Below are positions 45,709 through 53,242 of a stretch of DNA of 57,079 nt, in pieces. Positions within the stretch are counted from its first letter, which is position 1; each line of letters starts with the position of its first letter. The position numbers and the translations under genes were made by a program. Source of the DNA: Actinomycetota bacterium (GTDB taxonomy: Bacteria; Actinomycetota; Acidimicrobiia; Acidimicrobiales; MedAcidi-G1); the NCBI GenBank assembly GCA_014381945.1, contig JACNKQ010000022.1, forward strand, positions 1-57,079, read 5' to 3'. The notes under the pieces are model-generated. The model was given only the letters and a program-made list of their open reading frames with translations, did not search any database and was not told the DNA's origin.

Positions 45709-46317
45709 GTGACCGCAACCGTTGCCACCGCCACCACCGTCGATCCCGCAGAGCGGCTACTGGCCGCCGCCGAGGCCCGGTTCCGCAGGTTCGGCTACAA
45801 GCGCACCACCGTCGAGGACATCGCCGTCGAGGCCGGCACGGGCAAGGGCAGCCTCTACCTCCACTTCGACTCCAAGCAGCACGTGTACCTGACGGTGGTC
45901 GAGCACTCGCTCGAACGGTTCCTGGACGCTGCCGAGCATGCACTTTCGGCACATGGCGCCGTTCCCGAACTGCTCCGCTCCCTGGTCGAGGCGACCGTCG
46001 ACCACTACGGCCACGACGAACTCCTGCGCGCCTCGCTGATCGGCGACACCGACCTGGTCGAGGGCGAGGTTGCCCGGATGGCATCCGACCTGCAACGCGA
46101 CCGCATCCGCGCCCTCCTTAGGGGCGTGCTCTCCCGGGGCCAGGACGAGGGCTCGGTCAGGACCGACCTCGACGTGGAGTCCGCAGCAGCCGTCCTCCAG
46201 GAGTCGGGGTGGGCGCTGGTGCGAACCGGCCTCGCCAGCGACGACCCGGCAGAACTCGAGAAGCTGCTCGAGGCCCTGAACACGATCCTGGGCCTGGGCC
46301 TGATCCCCCGGCACTGA
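45709..46317 (+). CDS. TetR family transcriptional regulator
   Basis: 202 aa. The N-terminal HTH is complete: RFRRFGYKRTTVEDIAVEAG, then GSLYLHFDSKQ. The C-terminal ligand domain is variable as usual. It is divergent from the nine-gene catabolic operon and followed by a crotonase, so it most likely senses a CoA thioester or substrate of that pathway. GTG 45709 is chosen because a -10 box is 7 nt upstream; GTG 45700 and an earlier start are in frame. Confidence 0.93.
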   Translation: MTATVATATTVDPAERLLAAAEARFRRFGYKRTTVEDIAVEAGTGKGSLYLHFDSKQHVYLTVVEHSLERFLDAAEHALSAHGAVPELLRSLVEATVDHYGHDELLRASLIGDTDLVEGEVARMASDLQRDRIRALLRGVLSRGQDEGSVRTDLDVESAAAVLQESGWALVRTGLASDDPAELEKLLEALNTILGLGLIPRH

Positions 46318-46340
46318 CCGCTGATCCCCGGAGGACACCC

Positions 46341-47003
46341 ATGGCGACATCCTCAGGCAACGGACCGCTGCGGGTCGAGGCACAGGGCGACGGCGTCGTG
46401 CTGCTCACCCTCGACCGACCCGAGCGTCGCAACGCACTCAGCGCGGAGCTCCGCCACCTGCTGGCCGACACGCTCGACGGCCTCGCAGCAGATGACGGCT
46501 GCCGGGTCGTCGTCCTGACGGGTGCCGGCACCACGTTCTGCGCCGGCTTCGACCTCGGGGAGATCGCCGAGGCCGACTCGCTCGATGAGCTCTTCGCCGA
46601 CGCCGACGCCTACCACCACGCCGTCCACACCTTCGCCAAGCCGCTGATCGCCGCCATCGCCGGACCGGCGGTGGCCGGCGGCATGGACCTGGCGCTGATG
46701 TGCGACCTGCGCCTCGCCCACGTCGACGCCACGTTCGGCCAACCCCAGGTGCAGGCCGGCATCCCCGCCGCCTACGACCTGGTGCGCACCGTCGTGCCCG
46801 ATCCCGTGGCCCGCGACCTGTGCCTCACCGGCCGGGTCATCGACGCCGCCGAGGCGCTGCGGGTCGGGTTGGCCAACCGGGTGGTCGAAGGCGACGACGT
46901 GGTGGGCGAGGCGCTGGAGACGGCTGCGGCGATCGCCGCCTCACCGGCGTCCGGTGCCACCAGGCAACAGATCGTGTCCGCCCAACCCGACCTGTTCGGC
47001 TGA
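46341..47003 (+). CDS. Crotonase (enoyl-CoA hydratase/isomerase) family protein
   Basis: 220 aa, slightly short for the family, with the C-terminal helices reduced. Oxyanion segments are FCAGFDLGEI and AGPAVAGGMDLALMCD. The catalytic glutamates of hydratase align with Asp (GGMDLA) and Gln (FGQPQVQ). ATG 46341 has GGAGG at good spacing. It is 23 nt downstream of tetR and probably co-transcribed, part of the same pathway. Confidence 0.88.
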   Translation: MATSSGNGPLRVEAQGDGVVLLTLDRPERRNALSAELRHLLADTLDGLAADDGCRVVVLTGAGTTFCAGFDLGEIAEADSLDELFADADAYHHAVHTFAKPLIAAIAGPAVAGGMDLALMCDLRLAHVDATFGQPQVQAGIPAAYDLVRTVVPDPVARDLCLTGRVIDAAEALRVGLANRVVEGDDVVGEALETAAAIAASPASGATRQQIVSAQPDLFG

Positions 47004-47089
47004 GGTGCGGCGACCCGGCTGCCGACTGCCACGATCTGGAGGTGTGGCTACAGGCTGGGGGGTCGAGGTGCGACGAGGGGTCGCTCCGC

Positions 47090-47971
47090 CTACTTCCCGA
47101 CTGCCTGGACGGTGAAGAACGAGGCCACGCTGGGCATCTCGGGAATGGTGACCTCGTAGTCGGAGCACCGGACGCGCCCCGTGTCCACGCCGACCACCAC
47201 CTCCTGGTCGAAGCGGCTGGGCAGGTGGTTGGGGGCCAGCGGGTGGGCGTCCTCGGCGTGGTACTGGACGATGAACAGCGAGCGTGCCCGGTCCGAGAGG
47301 TTCGGTGCCGAGCCGTGCAGCACCCGGGCGTTCATGAGGTAGGCGGAGCCGGCGGCCCCACAGCAGGTGACGACCTGTTCCTGCGCCCATGCCGCCACCT
47401 CGGGGCTGACCGCACCGGTGAAGATCCCGTCGTGCCAGTGCTCGTACAGCGGGCCCCGGTGGCTGCCCGGCACCACCTCGAGGGGGCCGTTCTCAGGAGT
47501 CACATCGTCGAGGTGGAACAGGACCGTGACCAGGTCCTCGTTGGTCAGGGGTCCGAACGGGAGGTCCTGGTGGAACTTCAGGTGGGTTGCCGTGCCGGCG
47601 AGCTTCGAGTTGACCTTGGACTCGCGGAAACGCAGGTTCGGGCCGATGAGCTGGGCCACGGCGTCGAGCGCCGGGTTGTCGCGCATCACGTCCAGGTAGG
47701 CGTCGGACACCTCGACCGGGGAGGCGACGCGCCGCAACGCCGGATGCTCGGCGCTGTGGCCGGGTTCCACGTCGAAGCGGGGCCGCCCGTCGAAGGTCTC
47801 GCCGTACGGTCCCTCGTGTGTCCGGCTCTCGTCCACCCATCCGTTGAACACCTCCCGAAGGAGGGACAGTCGGGCGGGGGTCAGTGCGTCCTCGAGGTAC
47901 AGGTAGCCGTCGCTCTCGTAGCGGGCCACCTGCTCCCGATCGAGCACGGGCGTCTGCCTGCCGGCCATCAT
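47090..47971 (-). CDS. Phytanoyl-CoA dioxygenase (PhyH) family protein
   Basis: 293 aa Fe(II)/2-oxoglutarate oxygenase. The metal motif is H-x-D in LKFHQDLPFG, the distal His is in RVLHGSAPN, and the 2OG-binding Arg is in SDRARSLFIVQY. It hydroxylates a small molecule; actual substrates vary widely in bacteria. ATG 47971 is preceded by TAGTCT with a 6-nt gap. It is divergent from the next oxygenase gene. Confidence 0.88.
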   Translation of the reverse strand: MMAGRQTPVLDREQVARYESDGYLYLEDALTPARLSLLREVFNGWVDESRTHEGPYGETFDGRPRFDVEPGHSAEHPALRRVASPVEVSDAYLDVMRDNPALDAVAQLIGPNLRFRESKVNSKLAGTATHLKFHQDLPFGPLTNEDLVTVLFHLDDVTPENGPLEVVPGSHRGPLYEHWHDGIFTGAVSPEVAAWAQEQVVTCCGAAGSAYLMNARVLHGSAPNLSDRARSLFIVQYHAEDAHPLAPNHLPSRFDQEVVVGVDTGRVRCSDYEVTIPEMPSVASFFTVQAVGK

Positions 47972-47977
47972 GCGCGA

Positions 47978-47998
47978 AGACTAGAAGAGACGTACCCT
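47978..47998. promoter_or_regulatory. Back-to-back leaderless promoters of two oxygenase genes
   Basis: On the minus strand TAGTCT (47983-47978), then 6 nt, then ATG 47971. On the plus strand TACCCT (47993-47998), then 7 nt, then ATG 48006. Only 34 nt separate the two start codons, so the promoters must overlap and the genes are probably regulated together. Confidence 0.55.
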
Positions 47999-48005
47999 CC
48001 GGTCC

Positions 48006-48800
48006 ATGTCGGTCCCATCCCTCTGTCAGGTCGTCGACCTCGACGCCCATCCGCTCCACGACGACGGCTACAGGGCGCAGTGCCGCGCCACCCTCGACCG
48101 GGACGGGGCGCTCGTGCTGTCGGGTTTCCTCCTCCCGGCGGCCGTCCGGCAACTCGTGGCCGAGGCCGAATCGCTCCAGCACCTGGCGTTCCACTCCGAG
48201 CAGACGCACACCGTCTACCTTGAGACCGCCGACCAGTCGTACCCGCAGAACGACGCCCGCAGCCGGGAGGTGGCCAGCACCAAAGGTGCCGTCACCGCCG
48301 ACCTGGTCCCCGATGAGTCGGCGCTGCGCACCTTCTACGACGACCCGGTGTTCCGGTCGATGCTGTGCGACGTGCTCGGCGAGGACGAACTCTTCGAATA
48401 CGCCGACCCGCTGTCGTCCATCAACGTCAACTACTTCCTCGCCGGACAGGAACTGGGCTGGCACTTCGACAACTCGTCGTTCGCCGTCACGCTGCTCGTC
48501 CAGGCACCCGGCGCCGGTGGCACGTTCGAGTACATCGACGCCATGCGCAGCGCCGAACGCGGCGAGCACAACGAGCAGGGGGTCGCCGCAGTTCTCGACG
48601 GCAGGCCGGACCGACCTCCGGTCGCCCTCGACCAGCGGGCCGGCGACCTCGCCCTGTTCCGGGGCCGGGACGCCCTCCACCGGGTCACCCCCGTGGTTGG
48701 CGACCGCACACGCATCCTCGTGGTTCTCGCCTACAACACCGAGCCGGGGCTGTCGCTCTCGGAACACGCCCGCATGACCTTCTTCGGCCGACTGGGATGA
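48006..48800 (+). CDS. HalD/BesD-related Fe(II)/2OG oxygenase, hydroxylase-type site
   Basis: 264 aa. The metal motif is H-F-D in LGWHFDNSSFAVTLLVQAP and the distal His in RDALHRVTPV, followed by the 2OG Arg in DRTRILVVLAYN; the C-terminus ends in ARMTFFGRLG. Overall it resembles the HalD/BesD group. In the halogenases of that group the carboxylate of the facial triad is a Gly; here it is Asp, so hydroxylation is predicted. ATG 48006. Confidence 0.8.
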   Translation: MSVPSLCQVVDLDAHPLHDDGYRAQCRATLDRDGALVLSGFLLPAAVRQLVAEAESLQHLAFHSEQTHTVYLETADQSYPQNDARSREVASTKGAVTADLVPDESALRTFYDDPVFRSMLCDVLGEDELFEYADPLSSINVNYFLAGQELGWHFDNSSFAVTLLVQAPGAGGTFEYIDAMRSAERGEHNEQGVAAVLDGRPDRPPVALDQRAGDLALFRGRDALHRVTPVVGDRTRILVVLAYNTEPGLSLSEHARMTFFGRLG

Positions 48801-48820
48801 CCCACTCCGCCGACCGCGCC

Positions 48821-48826
48821 TAGGTT
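48821..48826 (+). promoter_or_regulatory. -10 box of the TauD-family gene, leaderless
   Basis: TAGGTT lies 8 nt before GTG 48835; no ribosome site. Confidence 0.4.
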
Positions 48827-48834
48827 GCGCGACC

Positions 48835-49887
48835 GTGGAACCTGATTCTGCAGTTGTCATACCCGAAGCCGCCCTCTGGCGTGGGTCGGAGGGCGGCGGG
48901 ATCGACGACTTCGCGGTCGACATGGAACCGGCGGCATACGCCATGCTCGAGGAGGCGGCCGTTCGGCTGGTAGCCGAAGGCATCGACCCGGTGGATGCCG
49001 GCTCCGAGGACCTGCCGCTCGGCGACCTGGGCCCGACCATCGAGGCAGTTCGCCTCGAAGCCCTGTACGGCACCGGCATGGTCCTGCTGCGCGGGTTCCC
49101 CGTCGACCGCCTCTCGGGAGATGAAGTCGCCATGTTCTTCTGGGGCATCGGCCTGTGCCTGGGCCGGGCCGTATCGCAGAGCGTCATGGGCGAACGCCTG
49201 GGCCACGTGATCGACGTGTCCGACGTCGACCCGCACGCCCGCGCCTACCGCAACCGCTCCGAGCTCACCCCCCACTGTGACCCGGCCGACCTGTTGTCGT
49301 TCCTCTGCCTCGCCGCTGCAACCGAGGGCGGCGAGAGCCGGTTCGTCAGTTCGCCCACCGTCCACGAGGAGATCAGGGCGACCCGACCGGACCTGCTCGA
49401 GCACCTGTACCGGGGCTTCCGGTACCACCGCTTCGGTGAGAACGAGGAGGGCACCGAGCCGGTGACCCCATGGCGGGTTCCCGTGTACAGCGTGTGCGAC
49501 GGCCTCCTCAGCTGCCGCTATGTGAGGGAGTTCGTCGAGATCGCAGCCGACGAGGACCCGGCCATCGAGATCACGGACGACGAGCGGGAGGCGCTCGAAC
49601 TGTTCGAGGCGACCGCACAGCGCCCCGACCTGAGGGTCGCCTTCACGCTCCAGCCGGGTGAGGCGGTTGTCGCCAACAACTTCACGGTGCTCCACGCCCG
49701 CACGGCCTTCACCTGCGACACCGACCGGCGGCGGGAGCTGTTGCGCCTCTGGATGGCCGCCGAGCCGCCCCGCCCGGTCGTACGGGAGATAGCTCTCTAC
49801 GAGCGGGCCTACCACGGTGGCGAGGTGGGCGTGCCGCCACAACCGGGACGGGTGCCGTCGTTCGCCAGCAGGTTCGACCAGAACTGA
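48835..49887 (+). CDS. TauD/TfdA family Fe(II)/2OG dioxygenase
   Basis: 350 aa. The metal motif is H-x-D in LTPHCDPADLLSFLC, the distal His in NFTVLHARTAF, and the 2OG Arg in ELLRLWM. The C-terminal third fits the TauD fold, with a gate region before it. Substrate unknown; TauD relatives act on taurine, carnitine precursors and herbicide-like acids. GTG 48835. It is the third Fe/2OG oxygenase in a row but from a different family. Confidence 0.85.
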   Translation: MEPDSAVVIPEAALWRGSEGGGIDDFAVDMEPAAYAMLEEAAVRLVAEGIDPVDAGSEDLPLGDLGPTIEAVRLEALYGTGMVLLRGFPVDRLSGDEVAMFFWGIGLCLGRAVSQSVMGERLGHVIDVSDVDPHARAYRNRSELTPHCDPADLLSFLCLAAATEGGESRFVSSPTVHEEIRATRPDLLEHLYRGFRYHRFGENEEGTEPVTPWRVPVYSVCDGLLSCRYVREFVEIAADEDPAIEITDDEREALELFEATAQRPDLRVAFTLQPGEAVVANNFTVLHARTAFTCDTDRRRELLRLWMAAEPPRPVVREIALYERAYHGGEVGVPPQPGRVPSFASRFDQN

Positions 49888-49982
49888 CCGGGGAAGTCCG
49901 CTGTCGCAGGGCTTGTTGTCACAGGGGAGTGCGACCATGTGGGTGAGCGAGACACACACACGAGACCTGGGAAGGAGGGACC

Positions 49983-50129
49983 ATGAGCGACTTCTTCGAC
50001 GACGGCCCCGGCGTCGGCATGGGCGGCACGGCCGACGTGCCTTCCCGCAGCGGCGTGCACTGCGACGCCTGCAACGAGTGGATGGACGTCAGCGACGCCA
50101 ACTGCCCCAACTGCGGCAGCGAGCGCTAA
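49983..50129 (+). CDS. 48-aa zinc-ribbon microprotein
   Basis: Starts at ATG 49983 with AAGGAGG 6 nt upstream, and ends at TAA 50127-50129. The peptide has an acidic N-terminus (MSDFFDDGPGVGMGG), then HCDACNEWM and NCPNCGSER: C-x2-C, ten residues, C-x2-C. The strong ribosome site and cysteine pattern make it a real gene. The spacing of all Cys, Trp and Gly-Ser residues is identical to the protein at 51621-51959. Confidence 0.75.
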   Translation: MSDFFDDGPGVGMGGTADVPSRSGVHCDACNEWMDVSDANCPNCGSER

Positions 50130-50131
50130 CA

Positions 50132-50320
50132 GCCGGGCTCGCCCCCGTCGTCGACGACGACCGGCCGGCCCAGCAGCCCACCTGGTCGCCGGACGGCCGT
50201 GCCCTGGTCCACACCCTCGTAGATGCCGATGGTCCGACCGTCGTCGTGCAACCGGTCAACCCGGTGGGCGAGCGGGTAGTGGTCGGTCGGGATGATGCCG
50301 CCTGGTGGTCGCCCGGCTGA
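50132..50320 (+). pseudogene. Possible remnant of a beta-propeller (PD40/TolB-like) protein
   Basis: The open frame encodes PAQQPTWSPDGRALVHT and ends WWSPG-stop, the P-x-W-S-P-D-G-R repeat of PD40/WD40-like propellers. Only about 60 residues remain and no start or ribosome site is visible, so it looks like the 3' stump of a decayed gene. No other feature is seen in 50130-50368. Confidence 0.35.
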
Positions 50321-50368
50321 GCAGGGTCGTCGACGACATGAAGGGCCGTCGGGTGTCACGATGTCCAG

Positions 50369-51040
50369 GTGAGACCCCGGCAGCCGGCCCCGGACCCGGT
50401 AGATGCCCGTCGGCGAATGGTCGACGAGCAGATCGCGGCGCGCGGCATTTCAGACCTCCGGGTCCTGGCGGCGATGGCGGTGGTTCCCCGGCACCTGTTC
50501 GTGCCCGCCTCCGTGCAGGCTGAGGCCTACGGGGACGGTCCGCTCCCGATCGGTGCGGGCCAGACGATCTCGCAGCCGTACATCGTGGCGTTCACCCTGC
50601 AGGCCCTCGACCTGCGGCCGGGCGGGTCGGTGCTCGACGTGGGCACCGGCTCGGGCTACCAGGCTGCCCTCCTGGCCGAGATGGGGGCTGTCGTGACATC
50701 GGTCGAACGCCGGCCGTCGCTGGCTGTCGGTGCGCGCGATCGACTCGCCGACCTGTGCTACGCAGCAGACGTGGTCGAGGGGGACGGGAGCCTGGGTTGG
50801 CCTCCGGGTGCCCCCTACGACGGCATTGTGGTGGCGGCATCGGGTCCGGTCGTTCCCGACGAACTGGTGGCCCAACTGGGTGTAGGGGGCCGGCTCGTGA
50901 TGCCGGTCGGTGGGCGTCGCCACGGACAGGAACTGGTCCGGGTGACCCGGAGCGAGGAGGGGGTCGGCGGGTCTGTGCCCGAATCACTCCTGCCGGTGTC
51001 GTTCGTGCCCCTGCTGGGCGAGGCCGGCTGGTCGCGCTAG
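50369..51040 (+). CDS. pcm: Protein-L-isoaspartate O-methyltransferase
   Basis: 223 aa. It methylates isoaspartyl residues to start repair of damaged proteins. PCMT features: RRRMVDEQIAARGI near the N-terminus, PRHLFVP, GAGQTISQPYIVA (active-site loop) and motif I VLDVGTGSGYQAALLA. It begins at GTG 50369. It is convergent with the DUF2784 gene; the two stops share CTAG at 51037-51040. Confidence 0.92.
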   Translation: MRPRQPAPDPVDARRRMVDEQIAARGISDLRVLAAMAVVPRHLFVPASVQAEAYGDGPLPIGAGQTISQPYIVAFTLQALDLRPGGSVLDVGTGSGYQAALLAEMGAVVTSVERRPSLAVGARDRLADLCYAADVVEGDGSLGWPPGAPYDGIVVAASGPVVPDELVAQLGVGGRLVMPVGGRRHGQELVRVTRSEEGVGGSVPESLLPVSFVPLLGEAGWSR

Positions 51041-51408
51041 CGCCCGGGACTGAGTCGTCTCCGGATGATCCCCGCGTATGAGACGGTGACGGCCACGACC
51101 ACGACCAGGCGGGCGGTGACCAGGTGCCCCTCGGGGTAGATGACGCCTTCCAGGTAGCGCTCGATGAAGCCCCGCTCCTCTACCGACGGCCGGAAGTACC
51201 GTTCGAGGTCCGTGAGCGGGCACGGGTAGCTGATCACCACGACCCCGATCGCCCATGCCACGGTGGCCAGGTGGGGCCAGATCGCCCGGGGGAACCTCCA
51301 GGCGAGAAATCCGCCGACCACGAGGAACACGAGGTAGCCGAAATGGAGGAGGACCGCAGCGTCGGCGAGGAGCGAGTAGGTCTGGCCGGCGAACAGGTGG
51401 CTGTTCAC
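51037..51408 (-). CDS. DUF2784 family membrane protein
   Basis: 123 aa with three or four predicted helices. The family landmark PCPLTDLERYFR (in the loop after helix 3) is present, as is the N-terminal LLADAAVLLHFGYLVFLV. Function unknown. GTG 51408 has GGAGAGG upstream. It follows the DUF167 gene by 43 nt on the same strand. Confidence 0.85.
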   Translation of the reverse strand: MNSHLFAGQTYSLLADAAVLLHFGYLVFLVVGGFLAWRFPRAIWPHLATVAWAIGVVVISYPCPLTDLERYFRPSVEERGFIERYLEGVIYPEGHLVTARLVVVVAVTVSYAGIIRRRLSPGR

Positions 51409-51451
51409 GGACCTCTCCGGAGCGATCCGGCCACGGGCACAGGGTGCGGGC

Positions 51452-51724
51452 TCAGCCGTCCAGGCGTTCGAGGGCCTCGTCCCGGGAGAGGCCCTCGACA
51501 TGGAACCGCTTCGTCCGCGAGGTCATTCCGGTCCGCAGGGTCACCGAGCGGCGCCTCAGGCCCAGGGCCGTTGCCAGGACCCGGCGGGCGGCGTCGGTGG
51601 CGCGCCCGTTCTCCGGGATCTCAGCCACCCTGATCCGGACGAGGCCGTCGCTCACCCGGATGTCGTTGCGCCCGGCCCGCGGCGTGACCCGGACCTCGAT
51701 CGTGCAACGGGGATACCTTCCCAT
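51452..51724 (-). CDS. DUF167 family protein
   Basis: 90 aa, exactly the family size. The pattern TIEVRVTPRAGRNDI, then RVAEIPENGRATDAA, then SVTLRTGMTSRTKRFHVEG follows YggU/DUF167. Function unknown, usually a housekeeping-type partner of YggT in other bacteria. The start is ATG 51724; its first 104 nt overlap the zinc-ribbon gene in another frame. Confidence 0.8.
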   Translation of the reverse strand: MGRYPRCTIEVRVTPRAGRNDIRVSDGLVRIRVAEIPENGRATDAARRVLATALGLRRRSVTLRTGMTSRTKRFHVEGLSRDEALERLDG

Positions 51725-51959
51725 GCATGCAGCGTACGCCAGCGTGCCCACAGCCGTCATATGCGATGCGGGGAGGTCGGTCATCGCCGTCGTCCCTGGC
51801 GGTGCCGAAGACCTGGCACATGTCTTCGTCCGGCTCCAGGACTTCGGGGCACCTGCCGATCCAGCAGTCGGTGACCTGGGTCGAACCACACCGTGTACAC
51901 ATGTCCTCACCGAACCCCAGCCACTCGTCGCAGTACCGGCAGTGCTGTTTCGGCCCCAT
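51621..51959 (-). CDS. Zinc-ribbon protein overlapping DUF167
   Basis: 112 aa as drawn. The N-terminal 45 residues carry HCRYCDEWLGFGEDMC and TRCGSTQV, a zinc ribbon, and further cysteines (DCWIGRCPEV, EDMC). The ATG 51959 has GGAGG 8 nt upstream, and GGAGG-TTG-CCTCC can fold into a 5-bp hairpin that would mask the ribosome site. The last third runs antisense-free through DUF167 in another frame and is low-quality sequence, so the true end may be earlier through a frameshift. Confidence 0.5.
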   Translation of the reverse strand: MGPKQHCRYCDEWLGFGEDMCTRCGSTQVTDCWIGRCPEVLEPDEDMCQVFGTARDDGDDRPPRIAYDGCGHAGVRCMHGKVSPLHDRGPGHAAGRAQRHPGERRPRPDQGG

Positions 51960-51985
51960 GGAGGCAACCTCCGTTTCTTCTGCGC

Positions 51986-53155
51986 CTATCCGGTCCGCGC
52001 CCGCCGTGACACGTCCCAGACAGCCGCGACCGAACCGGGCTTGCGGAACACGAGTCCCCGGGCCGGCGTCGAGCGCTCCGGTTCGAGGCGTATCCCCGGC
52101 AACAGGTCGAGAACGGCCTCGATCGCCTCGCGGGTCTCGAGCCGGGCCAGGTGCATTCCAAGGCAGACGTGCGGCCCCTGCACGAAGGTCAGGTGCTGGC
52201 GGGCGTTGACCCGGTGCAGGTCGAAGCGGTCGGGGTCGTCGAACACTTCGGGGTCCCGGTTGGCAGCGGCCAGCGACACGGTCACCAGGTCGCCCCTGCG
52301 GATGGCCACCCCTGCGAGCACCACGTTGCGGGTGGCATAGCGGTCGACGAGGCTGGCCGCCGGTTCGATCCGAAGTGCCTCCTCGACGACGTTGGCCACC
52401 AGCGAGAGGTCGACCAGGACCTCGGCGAGCTGTTCCGGTGCGGACAGCAGGTGGAGAAGGGCACTGGCCGTGGTGCCCTCGGAGGTCTCGATGGCGCCGA
52501 ACATGATCACGGCGGCGTTGGCGAAGACCTCATCGGCGCCCAGCAGCCTGGCAGCGTCGGCGAGCAACCCGACACCCTCGGCCACGGTCGCGTCGATACG
52601 GGAACGCAGCCCGGCCACGGCGGCTACTGCTCCATCATCGACCGACTGCCCGGCGTTCACTCCCTCGATGGCTGCACCGATCGTCCTGTACCAGGCGAGC
52701 ACCCGGTCGTGATCGACGTCGCCGAGACCGAGGGTGTGGACGACCGTCGAGACCGCCAGCGGTGCGGCGAGGGCGCTCCGGAGCTCGGCGGAGCCGTCGC
52801 CGGCGAACGAGCCGACGATTCGCCGGACCTCCTCCCGGACCCAGGGCCCGAGTTCCTCCCGTACGGCGCCGGACCGGAACGGATCGCTGAAGGGCGAGCG
52901 GTGGCGGTCGTGCTCGGCGCCGTCGACCGAGAGCATGGAGCGGCCTACGACCTGTGCCGTCGAGAAGCGCTGGTCGTCGACGGTGAAGGTGGTGTCGTCG
53001 CGCATCACCTCGATTGCCGTGGCCCGGTCGGTCACCAGCCAGCCACCGAGTACCGGCAGCCAGGAGACGGGACCGGACGCACGCAGGTTGGCAAGGTGGG
53101 GGTGGGGGTCGCCCTCGAGGTCGACGAGCGACGGCGTGGATGTCGCGTCCGGCAC
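51986..53155 (-). CDS. Cytochrome P450
   Basis: 389 aa, soluble bacterial P450. The haem-binding motif is FVQGPHVCLGMHLARLE with the axial Cys, the K-helix ExxR is EALRIEP, and the I-helix has FGAIETSEGTTAS, the AG-x-E/D-T type. It oxidises a hydrophobic substrate with a ferredoxin partner not visible here. The start is GTG 53155 with GGAG upstream; the frame is open further but without support. It is divergent from the metallo-beta-lactamase-fold gene. Confidence 0.9.
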   Translation of the reverse strand: MPDATSTPSLVDLEGDPHPHLANLRASGPVSWLPVLGGWLVTDRATAIEVMRDDTTFTVDDQRFSTAQVVGRSMLSVDGAEHDRHRSPFSDPFRSGAVREELGPWVREEVRRIVGSFAGDGSAELRSALAAPLAVSTVVHTLGLGDVDHDRVLAWYRTIGAAIEGVNAGQSVDDGAVAAVAGLRSRIDATVAEGVGLLADAARLLGADEVFANAAVIMFGAIETSEGTTASALLHLLSAPEQLAEVLVDLSLVANVVEEALRIEPAASLVDRYATRNVVLAGVAIRRGDLVTVSLAAANRDPEVFDDPDRFDLHRVNARQHLTFVQGPHVCLGMHLARLETREAIEAVLDLLPGIRLEPERSTPARGLVFRKPGSVAAVWDVSRRARTG

Positions 53156-53230
53156 TGCTGCACTCCGTTGCTGGCCCTGGTCGGGATTCCGGGCGGAGCC
53201 TACGGCTGCGCAAGCCGTGCCGAGTGGTCG

Positions 53231-53236
53231 TACTGT
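53231..53236 (+). promoter_or_regulatory. -10 box of the MBL-fold gene, leaderless
   Basis: TACTGT lies 6 nt before ATG 53243; no ribosome site. Confidence 0.5.
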
Positions 53237-53242
53237 CGTCCC

